This document shows positions 50,312 to 58,759 of a DNA stretch of 64,000 nt, piece by piece (positions within the stretch are counted from its first letter, which is position 1; each line of letters opens with the position of its first letter). A program made the translations under genes and the position numbers. The stretch lies in the NCBI GenBank assembly GCA_049437325.1, contig JBMTIM010000004.1, positions 22,160 through 86,159 on the forward strand. The letters are read 5' to 3'. Below the pieces are notes generated by a model, which searched no databases, was not told the DNA's origin, and saw nothing but the letters and a program-made list of their open reading frames with translations. The stretch comes from UBA11606 sp049437325 (GTDB lineage Bacteria > Actinomycetota > Acidimicrobiia > Acidimicrobiales > Aldehydirespiratoraceae).

Positions 50312-50434
50312 TAACAGGTTCCTCGGTCCCCCTTACATCCCGAGTCGAACCCAGCAACAAGGATCCCCCCTCCAGAGTTGCTGCGAGGAAGCGGCTGGCC
50401 GTCCCCCAAAAACGCCAGCCGCTTCTCCTTTTTT
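50312..50434 (+). ncRNA. 6C-type small RNA (C-rich hairpin loops)
   Basis: Three successive stem-loops each expose a run of cytosines. Hairpin 1: GGTTC-CTCGG (317-326 of the 50 kb block) pairing with CCGAG/GAACC (to 50351), loop containing CCCCC. Hairpin 2: CAGCAAC (50352-50358) with GTTGCTG (50377-50383), loop containing CCCCCC. Hairpin 3: the terminator, loop containing CCCCC. This is the defining layout of the actinobacterial 6C RNA (B11 in M. tuberculosis), a regulatory RNA thought to base-pair with G-rich sites in mRNAs. The exact 5' end is a guess. Confidence 0.8.
50388..50434 (+). terminator. intrinsic terminator of the 6C RNA
   Basis: Twelve-base perfect stem GAAGCGGCTGGC (50388-50399) with GCCAGCCGCTTC (50414-50425), then TCC and six T (50429-50434). 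It is the third C-loop hairpin of the RNA as well as its terminator, and is followed 26 bases later by the next gene start. Confidence 0.9.
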
Positions 50435-50460
50435 GGTCGGCTGTCCTACGCTCACTCCCT

Positions 50461-52041
50461 GTGAACGAGACGCTCGGCATCTACCTCGACGCCGATGGCA
50501 TCTCGGCCGCAGTGGCCACGTCGAATGCTGCGCAGCTTCCGCGTGTGCTCTCCCTGGGAACGTCTCGAGCAGCGACCGCGAGCGCAGTCGCCGCTGGCCC
50601 GGATGGCAGGGTGCTTGTCGGTGACGCTGCGCTCTCGGCCCAGGGTCCGATTGTCACCGATCCGCTCGAACGTGCGGTGAGCGGACGCACGGGTGCCCTC
50701 GCTGCCGTCATCACCGACCTGGTCGATCGGTCGAGGGTTGCAACCACTGCCGGGCGATCACCAGACCGGCTCGCAATCGTCATCCCCGATGATCTCGGTG
50801 CGGTTGGCCGAGATCGGGTCGTCGCTGCGGCCAACAGTGCCGGAATCACCGACGTGAGCCTCGTTCCGTACGGACTTGCGTTCTCGCGCGGCGGGAGCGC
50901 CGACGGCAGTGCACTCGCCTCCGGCGCTGCCCGTATCGGGGCGCTCGACGCGCCAGCACCGCTCGTGACGGCGGAGGAACTCGGCCGGCAGATCGAGACT
51001 CCCGCTGCGGCCCCGAACCCTGCTCCTGTCGCCGATGGACCGGTCTCGGTGTTCGACGAGCCGGACCCACCTCCGGTGCGCAGGGCGCCGGAGCCAGTGG
51101 CCTCCCAGCCCCCTCGACCTCGACCCGTGTCGCCTGCACCGGCACCGTCCACCTTGGTGGGGACACCGCCACTTCAGGCTGTTCCCCGACGGTCGTTTCC
51201 CGCTCCGGCAATCGGCATCGGTGTCGCATGCATGCTGGTGTTGCTCCTGACTGTCGCGGTCGTGTCGGGCGGTGACGACGACGAAACGGCGACGCCGACG
51301 ACGACGACGTCCGACATCGGCGTCACGACTGTGGCGCCGACAACGTCTGGGCTCGAGTCGACGACCGACTCCTCGACGTCAACCCCGCCGAGTACCAGCA
51401 CCACCGCTGCCTCCACGTCGAGCAGCAGTTCGACCACGTCTTCCAGTACGACCACGACGACGACCACCCCCGTGCGGGTGGCCATCCCCGGCCCGGTGAC
51501 GCTTGTCGAGACCGGACTGCAGTTCGACACCGGCACGGTGGTGCGCTTCGGTGACTCCGAACAAGATGTCATCTCTGCCGCCGAAGCGGTCCTCGGGCCT
51601 GCCGACAGCGACTCCGGCCGATCCAGCAGTGACTTTTGCGACGGCACGGTCGTGCGGTTTGTCCGATGGGGCAAGCTGGAACTTGTCTTCACCGGTGACC
51701 CTGGCCCGATCGGTGAGGAGGAGTCGGGCGCAGGCCAGGACGGTGGCGCCACCGTCGAGCCGCTCGAGTTCAGCCAGTGGTACGCAGACGGCCACCGAGC
51801 GCCCACTGGTCTTGTCACGCCGGAAGGCGTTGGGGAATCTGCGACCGTCGGGCTTCTCGAGGTCACCTACGGAAATGCGCTTGTGCTCGTCCCCGCATTC
51901 GAAGACGACATTGTCGGCATCTTCGCTGTCACCAACCCGGGCACCGGGGCGTTTCTGAACGGCACTACGCTCGGACTCGATCCCGACGGTGTCGTCACCT
52001 CCCTGTGGGCAGGCGACAGCTGCCAACGAATCTTCACCTGA
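50461..52041 (+). CDS. Hsp70/actin-like N-terminus, membrane helix and extracytoplasmic domain; function unknown
   Basis: 526 residues from GTG. Residues 1-140 look like the first part of an Hsp70/actin-fold ATPase (LGIYLDADGISAAVA, VLVGDAALS, RLAIVIPDDLGAVGRDRVVAAANSAGI), but the full ATPase fold is not completed. A proline-rich linker (about 180-240) leads to one membrane helix (GIGVACMLVLLLTVAVVSG, about 250-270), a Ser/Thr-rich low-complexity stretch (about 278-335) and a C-terminal extracytoplasmic domain with two cysteines (DFCDGT, DSCQRIF). Codon composition in the Ser/Thr stretch is repetitive (ACG/ACC, AGC). Possibly an envelope stress or cell-wall sensor; no firm assignment. Confidence 0.8.
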   Translation: MNETLGIYLDADGISAAVATSNAAQLPRVLSLGTSRAATASAVAAGPDGRVLVGDAALSAQGPIVTDPLERAVSGRTGALAAVITDLVDRSRVATTAGRSPDRLAIVIPDDLGAVGRDRVVAAANSAGITDVSLVPYGLAFSRGGSADGSALASGAARIGALDAPAPLVTAEELGRQIETPAAAPNPAPVADGPVSVFDEPDPPPVRRAPEPVASQPPRPRPVSPAPAPSTLVGTPPLQAVPRRSFPAPAIGIGVACMLVLLLTVAVVSGGDDDETATPTTTTSDIGVTTVAPTTSGLESTTDSSTSTPPSTSTTAASTSSSSSTTSSSTTTTTTTPVRVAIPGPVTLVETGLQFDTGTVVRFGDSEQDVISAAEAVLGPADSDSGRSSSDFCDGTVVRFVRWGKLELVFTGDPGPIGEEESGAGQDGGATVEPLEFSQWYADGHRAPTGLVTPEGVGESATVGLLEVTYGNALVLVPAFEDDIVGIFAVTNPGTGAFLNGTTLGLDPDGVVTSLWAGDSCQRIFT

Positions 52042-52079
52042 TCACGCTCCGTCGTTGCGGTGGCGCGTCGGCCGAGCGG

Positions 52080-52955
52080 TCAGCGAACGTTCGAGATGAT
52101 CTCGTCGGCGTACCACTGCATCATCGACACTTTCTCGTCGAGTGATTGTGTGTCGGGGCCGGTCTGGTAGGCGTCGCGGAAGCCGACGATCACATCGGTG
52201 ACCCCTGCCGCTGCGAGTCGTTCGAGGCCCTCGAGCGAGTAGGCGTCGAGGCTGATCGCATGAACCTCGAAGGGAAGGTCATCTCGGCCATGACGGGTGC
52301 GGGCATCGTTGATCGCAGTCATCATCCGAGCCAGCTCCTCGGCATCGCCACCACCGTGCATCCAGCCATCGCCAAGGCGTCCGGCTCGTTCGAGCGCCAG
52401 CTTCGAGTGACCGCCGACGAGGATCGGGACTCGTTCGTCGGGGACAGGACACATCTTGATGGCAGGGAACTCGTAGAACTCACCTTCGTGTGCGTAGTAC
52501 TCGCCACTGGACAATGCATTGATGATTTCGATCATCTCGTCCATACGGGCACCTCGACGATCCCAGGCCGAGTCGGTGACGACGTAGTCCTCGTACCACG
52601 GGCTCGTTCCGACTCCGAACCCGAAACGTCCGCCGGTGAGGACGCCGACCGATGTGACCTGTTTGGCGACGATCACCGGGTGCCGCACGGGCAGCTTGAC
52701 CACGAAGGTGGTGAAACGGAGCCGCTCGGTCACGGCGGCGAGCGACGGGATCAGGGTGAAGGGCTCGATGAACGGCTTGCCATCGAGAAACTCGCGCGTG
52801 CCGTCGGCGTTGTACGGGTAGGTCGAGTCGCTCTGTTCCGGATACATGATCGAGTCGGGCACGACCATGGAGTCGAAACCGAGTGCTTCGGCCTCCTTCG
52901 CAAGTGGGGCGTACAGGGTGGGGTCGATCATCGACTCGGCGTAGGAGAAACGCAT
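52080..52955 (-). CDS. F420-dependent LLM-class oxidoreductase
   Basis: 291 residues, TIM-barrel luciferase-like monooxygenase family. Markers: EAEALGFDSMVVPDS, RLRFTTFVVKLPVRHPVIVAKQVTSVGVLTGGRFGFGVG (cofactor-binding loop), WYEDYV, VPILVGGHSKLALERAGRLGDGWMHGG, and a C-terminal helix pair. The arrangement is that of the TIGR03619-type F420 enzymes abundant in actinobacteria. The substrate is unknown. Convergent with the preceding gene; 91 bases downstream of the acyltransferase stop on its own strand is the next transcription unit. Confidence 0.9.
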   Translation of the reverse strand: MRFSYAESMIDPTLYAPLAKEAEALGFDSMVVPDSIMYPEQSDSTYPYNADGTREFLDGKPFIEPFTLIPSLAAVTERLRFTTFVVKLPVRHPVIVAKQVTSVGVLTGGRFGFGVGTSPWYEDYVVTDSAWDRRGARMDEMIEIINALSSGEYYAHEGEFYEFPAIKMCPVPDERVPILVGGHSKLALERAGRLGDGWMHGGGDAEELARMMTAINDARTRHGRDDLPFEVHAISLDAYSLEGLERLAAAGVTDVIVGFRDAYQTGPDTQSLDEKVSMMQWYADEIISNVR

Positions 52956-53046
52956 CCGATCGTTCTACTGCATTTCGACGCAGCTGCGTCGGCCTCGCAT
53001 TCGTCGGCTCGTGGAGGCGTCGAAAACGCAGCCGGCCGGATTCGAT

Positions 53047-53997
53047 TCAGATGTCGGGCCAGGTGCGGCGACGCTTCGTGGCACGTCGATCGCCCAGCGC
53101 CCACGCTCGCCGCCATCGACCCGACTCCGGGCCGGTCAGGTCAGGGCTGTCGCCTGCGTACGCGCGGCGGCGGGCGGTGTACCAGTCGGTCGTCACCTCG
53201 TCGGCGAGGGCCGCAACCTCACGTTCGATACGAGCGGCGAATCGGTTTGCGTTCTCGTCCGGGGCAGGGGTGAGCGGGCGGCCGAAGGTGACCGAGGTCG
53301 TGCTCGGTCGTGGCACCGATCGTCCCTTCCGAAGGATCCGGCCCGTGCCGGCCAGGTGCACAGGGACCACGGGCACGCCGGTCTTCGCCGCCAGGAATGC
53401 AGCACCGCCGCGAAACGGCTGACCCCAGCCATCGGGGGAGCGACCACCCTCGGGGAAGATCAGCAGGCTCCATCCCTCGCCGATGAGGTCGGCTGCGAGG
53501 TTCGCGCTGCGGCGTTCGATCTTGGTGCGTTCGATCGGGATCGCGCCCATGGCCAGCGACGACAGTGCAGCGGTGACCTTGGTACCGAAGAAGTAGTCGG
53601 CTGCGGCACCCACGATCATCTTGTGGCGCCACGGTTCGGGGATCGAGGTCAGCATCAACGGTGTATCGAGATGGCTGTGATGGTTGGCGGCGAAGATGAG
53701 CGGTTCGTCGGGCAGATCGAGGAGTCGGTCGGCACCGTTGCGCTCCGGTGCGGCCAGACCGGCCACGGCAAGTCGCATCGGGCCCTCGACGATCGCAGCG
53801 CGAGCGATCCGAGCCGGCCGTTTCCGGGCCCACGAGGTGTCGTAGTCACCGCCGGTTGTTCGAATCTGGGGCTTGGGCGCGACCCCTTTGGGGGTCGAGG
53901 GTGCCCGCAGGGGGAAGTCCAGGGCGCCGAAGAGACGGCGCACCGACAGTGCGGCCGGGATCTTCGGAAGTCCCAACTGCTTCGCCAGTTTGCTCAC
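53047..53997 (-). CDS. 1-acylglycerol-3-phosphate O-acyltransferase (PlsC-like)
   Basis: 316 residues from GTG 53997, overlapping the stop of the LarA-like gene (GTGA). Acyltransferase motifs: NHHSHLDTPLML (HX4D catalytic), GAIPIERTKIERRS, FPEGGRSPDG (glycerophosphate binding) and VPVVPVHLAGTGRIL. An N-terminal extension of about 75 residues (PKIPAALSVRRLFGALDFP) precedes the catalytic domain and resembles that of actinobacterial lipid acyltransferases. As the last gene of the fatty-acyl-CoA reductase operon, it may acylate a fatty alcohol, an alkylglycerol or a glycolipid rather than lysophosphatidate. Confidence 0.88.
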   Translation of the reverse strand: MSKLAKQLGLPKIPAALSVRRLFGALDFPLRAPSTPKGVAPKPQIRTTGGDYDTSWARKRPARIARAAIVEGPMRLAVAGLAAPERNGADRLLDLPDEPLIFAANHHSHLDTPLMLTSIPEPWRHKMIVGAAADYFFGTKVTAALSSLAMGAIPIERTKIERRSANLAADLIGEGWSLLIFPEGGRSPDGWGQPFRGGAAFLAAKTGVPVVPVHLAGTGRILRKGRSVPRPSTTSVTFGRPLTPAPDENANRFAARIEREVAALADEVTTDWYTARRRAYAGDSPDLTGPESGRWRRAWALGDRRATKRRRTWPDI

Positions 53998-55610
53998 GTG
54001 ACGTCAGCCATGAGGATCGGTGGGTTGTGGAGGTGGGTGATCGACGGACTCGATCCCACCACGTCACTCGCCATCTCGAGCGCGTCCTGCATCGTGGAGG
54101 CGGGTTGGAAGCCGAGACGCCGCACCGATCGGGGATGGCCGCCGACGATGATGACGCGACCGAGCCACTGCAGTGCGTGAGCGCCCCAGTACCACATGTA
54201 GAACGGGTGTACCCCGTGGTAGGCGTAGCTCGTCCGATAGAGGTGGATGTACCACTCGTCTTCTGCGAACTGCTTCTCGTACTTCTGCTCGAGTTCGACT
54301 GGATCGGTCGTCTCGGCGAGCAACTGCTCGAAGAAGTCGATGTAGCTGGGATGATGGACCGGATGAAATTCCCATGGGGTGGGGTGGCTCATGATGAGCA
54401 CACCGCCCTCTCGGACCAGCGGCTTTCCCCGGTACATGTTGAAGAAGTAGCCGAGCCCGAGGCACATCACGAGGATCGGGTTCATGACCGAGTTGACGTT
54501 GTAGGGGCAGATGTAGGGAAGGCCGAAGGTGAGGACGTCGGTCTGCCCCTCGACGGGGACGAGATGCTGTTTGAAGCAGTGCTCGAGAGTGACCTCGTGC
54601 ACCGACTCGACGTTGCCCGCCTGCACGGACGTGAGTTCGTACGGTGCCTTCCAGCTGTTGAAGATCTGGCGTCGAGCGCTCGACGGCATCACGTCGAGAC
54701 CTTTTTTCATTCCCATGAACGTGGCCCGGTCTCGGGCCGTCCACTCCCACTCACGCTTCTGCAGGACCGACAGGGGACCGTCGTAGCCGAACGTGTTGTT
54801 GTTGATGGTGGTCTCGATCTGGAAGATCCGAGGGCCGTGGTTCTTGATGACCTCCCCCTGGCGCCAGTTGCTGTGATGGAGTTCTGAGCTGTGGCGATCC
54901 ATGAAACTCTTGGATTCGCGCATCGTTGCCACATTGTGGTGGTGACGGATACCCGAGTACCCCGAGAGGCCGGTCGCGGTGCTCTTCCAACCGCCGTCCA
55001 TCGACACGATGTTGAGGTTCACATAGACGACAAGGTCTGACTCGGCAGCTCGCTTGTTCATGGTGACCTGCTCGTCGTGACGGGTCAGGCCCAGCTCGAC
55101 CATGCCGTCGGGGTCCTCGGCGTCGTGGTTGTAGAGCGCCCCCTGGGGCGCAAACGCGTCATAGACGCGATCGCCGAGTGCGTGACGCAACTCGTCCTCG
55201 GTCATCCGACGGTGAAGTGCGAGCGCTGCGATCAGGTGCACGTCGTCGACGCCGGCTGCTGCGGCCATGTCGAGCACCTGCTCGATGATGCGTTGCCGGA
55301 TGTCGGGCTTGCGCATCGATGGGAGCGGCAGCGACAGGTCGTCGAACGCAATCGTGAGCTTCATGCCGGGCTTCAGCAGCGACGGCAAGGGATCGTCGTC
55401 GATCGGGTTGAGCAGCGCGTCTCGGATCGAGCCCTCGGGATCGGGAAGTCCGGGCAACGGTTCGGCCGGGTAGATCACCCGGGTTCGGTCGGCCGGGAGC
55501 TTCTCGAGCCGGAAGTTGTCGCCGTGGTGGAACAGGATCGGTGGCGTTTGCCGGTCGACGTTCAGAACGAAGCCGGGACGGGGCGCTTGGCGGCGGGGAT
55601 CAGTGGCCAT
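53994..55610 (-). CDS. LarA/DUF2088-like protein, enlarged form
   Basis: 538 residues from ATG 55610. The N-terminal 240 residues follow lactate racemase LarA: LTIAFDDLSLPLPSMRKPDIR, AAGVDDVHLIAALALHRRMTEDEL (catalytic His of the GTHR region), GALYNHDAEDPDGMVELG, AESDLVVYVN. Beyond that it departs: the LarA site with the pincer-binding lysine is replaced by GGWKSTATGLSGYSGIRHHHN, and a long C-terminal part (300-538) rich in aromatic residues (HPFYMWYWGAHALQWLGRV) is unlike LarA (about 425 residues). No larB, larC or larE is nearby. It may be a nickel-pincer enzyme on another hydroxy compound or a non-nickel relative. Coupled to PlsC. Confidence 0.78.
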   Translation of the reverse strand: MATDPRRQAPRPGFVLNVDRQTPPILFHHGDNFRLEKLPADRTRVIYPAEPLPGLPDPEGSIRDALLNPIDDDPLPSLLKPGMKLTIAFDDLSLPLPSMRKPDIRQRIIEQVLDMAAAAGVDDVHLIAALALHRRMTEDELRHALGDRVYDAFAPQGALYNHDAEDPDGMVELGLTRHDEQVTMNKRAAESDLVVYVNLNIVSMDGGWKSTATGLSGYSGIRHHHNVATMRESKSFMDRHSSELHHSNWRQGEVIKNHGPRIFQIETTINNNTFGYDGPLSVLQKREWEWTARDRATFMGMKKGLDVMPSSARRQIFNSWKAPYELTSVQAGNVESVHEVTLEHCFKQHLVPVEGQTDVLTFGLPYICPYNVNSVMNPILVMCLGLGYFFNMYRGKPLVREGGVLIMSHPTPWEFHPVHHPSYIDFFEQLLAETTDPVELEQKYEKQFAEDEWYIHLYRTSYAYHGVHPFYMWYWGAHALQWLGRVIIVGGHPRSVRRLGFQPASTMQDALEMASDVVGSSPSITHLHNPPILMADVT

Positions 55611-55634
55611 GGGACAACACTCCTGTGGGCCGGC

Positions 55635-58067
55635 TCAGCCGGCTCGCTGCTTTCGCACGGGACCTCGCAAGGTGCGAGGGCCGATGGGGATGACGCGGTT
55701 GGGTGCGCCGGCGGACTTCGACCAGTGCTCGATCAGCCAGCCGCGCCGACGGGCGATGGTCGCAAGTTTGGTCTCGGCGTTGACTGCGACGGGAAAACCC
55801 ACTGCCTCCAGCATCGGGAGATCCGACGACGAGTCGGCGTAGGCGACCGACTCTCCAAGATCGAGGCCGTGCGTGGTGGCGTAATCGGCGAGGGTCGAGT
55901 AGCGGGCTTCACCGGTCGGCGGAACGGCGGTGAGTTGGCCGTCGTAGGTGCCGTTCGATGTGCTCATCTCGGCGGCCACGATGTCGTCGAAGAGCGGGCG
56001 CAGCGGCTCGACCACGAGGTCGAGTGCGCCGGTGATGAGCAGGGTGCGATGGCCGAGTGCTCGGTGTTGTCGGACGCGCCGGATGGCGGCCGGGAAGGAC
56101 TTCGTCATCAAGAGATCACTCAACATTTCGGTCGAGTCGGCCTGCAGTTGGTCGATCGGAGCATCTTCGAACCGGCGGTAGAAGTACCGCAGGAAGTCGC
56201 TGCGGTCGGCGCGGTCGAGCGACCACAGGGTTGGGGCCTCTCGGAGCGTTTTGAGGGTGAAGCGGACCCGATCGGGGGTGTCGAGCCGGCGGGTTGCGAG
56301 CCACGAATAGGATGCGACCACGTTCGAGGCGATGAGCGTGTTCTCCAGGTCGAACACGGCGAGGTGACGGTCGGGCGACAGGACGTTCTTTCGAAGGCGC
56401 TCGTTGCGATCGACCGACGGTCCTCGGCTCGGCGTCATCTTCAGGCGGGCCTGCTTCACCGTCGAGGGCAGCTGGATGTCGTGGGCGTAGACCTTCCAGT
56501 CGATCGAGCAAGGATCCATGTTGAAGTCGCGTCGATCGGCGTCGTCGAGACCGTTCCACAGGTCGTACATGCGCTCGAGCTGATAGATCGCCTCGCACTC
56601 GGTGTAGGCGCCGTAGAGCTCCACATAGCCGCTGGCCCGCTCGAGCAACTCCTTGCGTTGTTCGAGTTCGGCTCCGACCTCGGCCTGCTTCCCCCGCAGC
56701 GGCAGGGCATCGAGGATTCGCTCGCCGGCATTGAGTGCGAATTGGGCCCGGCTCAGTTGTCGGTTCACGCGGCCGCGGCCGGGAAAGGACCACTCGGGTA
56801 CCGAGATGGGTTGGTTCTTTTCGTCGTACACCGGGTGTTCGGTGAAGTATGCGCGCACGAGGTCGACGAGCTGTCCGTACTTGAACGGGTTGGCAGCTCC
56901 CGATGCGATCTGGATGACGTCGGGTCGGTGGTCTCCGGTGTCGGGGTCGACGTGCGGACCACGGGCGGCGGTGGCAAGGATGGTTGCGACGACGAGGTCG
57001 ACGGGGATGACGTCGATCACGCCTTCGGGAACGCCGGGGAACTCCTTGAGCAGCCCGCGGGCGTAGGCGGCGATCACGGGCTCGGCCATTCGGAATCCGC
57101 GGATCCAGCCGGGAACCGGCTCGGCGAGTGCCGATTCGATGATCGATGGGCGAACGATTGCGACGGGGACGTCACCGCGTGTCTCACAGAGGCTCCGTTC
57201 GCCCAGCGCCTTGGTGAAGGCGTAGGCGTCGGGGAAGCCGAGGCTGCTGGCGCGAACCCGCCCGGATGCAGTCATCTGATCGCCGACCCACTTCTGCCGG
57301 AGATTCTCGACTCGCTCCGCGATTGCCGGCGTACCTGCGGCGCCGAGGATGTGGATCGCCTCGGCCTCGAGTTCGCGCAGGCGCTCGGGGGTCCGGCTGG
57401 CCTGCTCTGCGTCCGTGCGGGCCCGGAACGCGTTGTCGACTTCGGCACGCCAGTCGACGTCGACGAAGAACGGGGACTCCTGCACCATCTGCTCGGGAGC
57501 GTTGCCGCGCCTCGAGCCGGCCACGTAACAGGTCGAGACGGCGACGAGATAGGCGGGTTCGCCGGGGGCGAGCCCGCCAGGTGTGGCTTCGGTGCGGGCC
57601 GCTGCGGCGGTGCGCAACGCAGCGGCGACTCGACTCGGCCCGAGAAGGTTGACCTGTACAGCGTCGTCGAGCGCCGAGTCGAAGCTCACTGTTGCTGCGG
57701 AGTGCACGGCGATGTCGACCGTGGCCATCAGGGCACGGCCATCATCGTCGAGCCCCAGTCCGTCTTGGCCGACATCACCCTCGACCGCAACGACGCGGCG
57801 ATCGCACATCTCGTCGAAGGTTTCGCCGTCGACTCCGCCGGCGGCGACGGGATCGTCGGCGTAGGCGGCGCGGAGTCGATCGAAGGCGTCGTTCTTGAGG
57901 ATGTCTCGTTTCACCCGGTTCTGAGCGCCCCGGCGACCGGGTCGCACGATGAGGACGAGGTCACAATCGGGGACGGAGCGAAGGAACCGTTCGACGAGCG
58001 CGGTGCCGAGGAATCCGGTCGAGCCGGTGATGGCGATGCGCTTGCCGGAAAGGCTTTCCCGAATCAC
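55635..58067 (-). CDS. fatty acyl-CoA reductase fused to a HAD-like domain
   Basis: 810 residues from GTG 58067. Residues 1-400: NAD(P)-binding_4 reductase as in fatty-acyl-CoA reductases, with GSTGFLG (15-21), VAVSTCYVAG and active-site Tyr282/Lys286 (YAFTK). Residues about 430-540: FAR C-terminal-like helical region. Residues about 565-790: HAD-IB domain; motif I reads FDLENTL, so nucleophile Asp573 is kept but the second Asp is Glu575; motif IV is YADSSSDLPMLE. It should reduce acyl-CoA to fatty alcohol; the role of the HAD part is unknown. It is the first gene of a three-gene operon facing a TetR gene. Confidence 0.86.
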   Translation of the reverse strand: MIRESLSGKRIAITGSTGFLGTALVERFLRSVPDCDLVLIVRPGRRGAQNRVKRDILKNDAFDRLRAAYADDPVAAGGVDGETFDEMCDRRVVAVEGDVGQDGLGLDDDGRALMATVDIAVHSAATVSFDSALDDAVQVNLLGPSRVAAALRTAAAARTEATPGGLAPGEPAYLVAVSTCYVAGSRRGNAPEQMVQESPFFVDVDWRAEVDNAFRARTDAEQASRTPERLRELEAEAIHILGAAGTPAIAERVENLRQKWVGDQMTASGRVRASSLGFPDAYAFTKALGERSLCETRGDVPVAIVRPSIIESALAEPVPGWIRGFRMAEPVIAAYARGLLKEFPGVPEGVIDVIPVDLVVATILATAARGPHVDPDTGDHRPDVIQIASGAANPFKYGQLVDLVRAYFTEHPVYDEKNQPISVPEWSFPGRGRVNRQLSRAQFALNAGERILDALPLRGKQAEVGAELEQRKELLERASGYVELYGAYTECEAIYQLERMYDLWNGLDDADRRDFNMDPCSIDWKVYAHDIQLPSTVKQARLKMTPSRGPSVDRNERLRKNVLSPDRHLAVFDLENTLIASNVVASYSWLATRRLDTPDRVRFTLKTLREAPTLWSLDRADRSDFLRYFYRRFEDAPIDQLQADSTEMLSDLLMTKSFPAAIRRVRQHRALGHRTLLITGALDLVVEPLRPLFDDIVAAEMSTSNGTYDGQLTAVPPTGEARYSTLADYATTHGLDLGESVAYADSSSDLPMLEAVGFPVAVNAETKLATIARRRGWLIEHWSKSAGAPNRVIPIGPRTLRGPVRKQRAG

Positions 58068-58085
58068 AGCTCAGTTCTAACAGAC

Positions 58086-58107
58086 CTCTCTACCAATTGG
58101 TAGAGAG
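58086..58107. promoter_or_regulatory. 22-bp perfect palindrome, probable TetR operator
   Basis: CTCTCTACCAATTGGTAGAGAG is fully self-complementary and is centred at 58096/58097, midway between the GTG of the reductase operon (58067) and the ATG of the TetR gene (58128). On the minus strand AGAACT/TAGAAC (58080-58074) is the likely -10 of the operon, and on the plus strand TGATAT (58112-58117) is the likely -10 for tetR, so the operator covers both -35 regions. Confidence 0.8.
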
Positions 58108-58127
58108 TCTGTGATATCTCTTGCCCC

Positions 58128-58721
58128 ATGGCCGAAACGACGCGGGACCGCATCCTCGATGCTGCGCTTCGTGCCTACGGCACAGAGGGATTCGCAGTCA
58201 CGTCGCTCGATGCGCTCGCCGACCAGCTCGGAATTCGCAAGCAGACGATTCTCTACTACTTCCCCTCGAAACAGGCCGTGTTCGAGGCCGTCATCGATGC
58301 AGCAGCGGTTGATCTCGTCAAGGCCTTCGACGAGGAAGCGTCTCGCGGGTTGGTTGGCCTCGACCAGGTCGAGGCGATCGTGCGGAGGGTCTTCCGACTT
58401 GCGGTCGCACGACCGGAACTCCTCGGACTGATCCGTGAGGTCACCAGACCGGGCTCACTGTCGGCGGACCGGCTTGCCACTCAAATTGCGCCGGTCCTCG
58501 ACCGGGCCCGTGACTTTCTGCAACGCGAGATGGATGCCGGTCACCTCCGGCGCTCCGACCCGGAGATGCTCCTGTTGTCGCTGTATTCGACCGTCGTCGG
58601 GGTCGCCACCGAGCTGGAGGTCCAGCGAGCCATGGGGCTGCCACCGACCCTGCGAGGCACGGTCGCCCGCCGCCAAGAACTCACGCGCTTTCTCCGTGCT
58701 GCACTCGAGCCGGCTGACTGA
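58128..58721 (+). CDS. TetR-family regulator of the fatty-acyl-CoA reductase operon
   Basis: 197 residues. TetR N-terminal HTH: RILDAALRAYGTEGFAVTSL, then DALADQLGIRKQTILYYFPSKQAVFEAVI. The C-terminal ligand domain is all-helical with LGLIREVTRPGSLSADRLA. The palindrome upstream suggests autoregulation and control of the divergent operon; an acyl-CoA or fatty alcohol would be a logical inducer. It meets ddl tail to tail after 38 bases that contain a GC hairpin (58733-58751) without a T-run. Confidence 0.9.
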   Translation: MAETTRDRILDAALRAYGTEGFAVTSLDALADQLGIRKQTILYYFPSKQAVFEAVIDAAAVDLVKAFDEEASRGLVGLDQVEAIVRRVFRLAVARPELLGLIREVTRPGSLSADRLATQIAPVLDRARDFLQREMDAGHLRRSDPEMLLLSLYSTVVGVATELEVQRAMGLPPTLRGTVARRQELTRFLRAALEPAD

Positions 58722-58759
58722 TCGTGTCTGGTCCCCCGCGAACCCCGGGGGTGCCGACG

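Noticed and set aside
55077..58103. Plus-strand frame of 1008 codons opposite the fatty-acyl-CoA reductase and LarA-like genes
   Set aside because: It is a shadow of two clear minus-strand genes; its product has no recognisable motif and an abnormal composition rich in Gly, Val, Asp and Arg.
58733..58751. GC hairpin between tetR and ddl as a terminator
   Set aside because: The CCCCC/GGGGG stem is short and no T-run follows on either strand.
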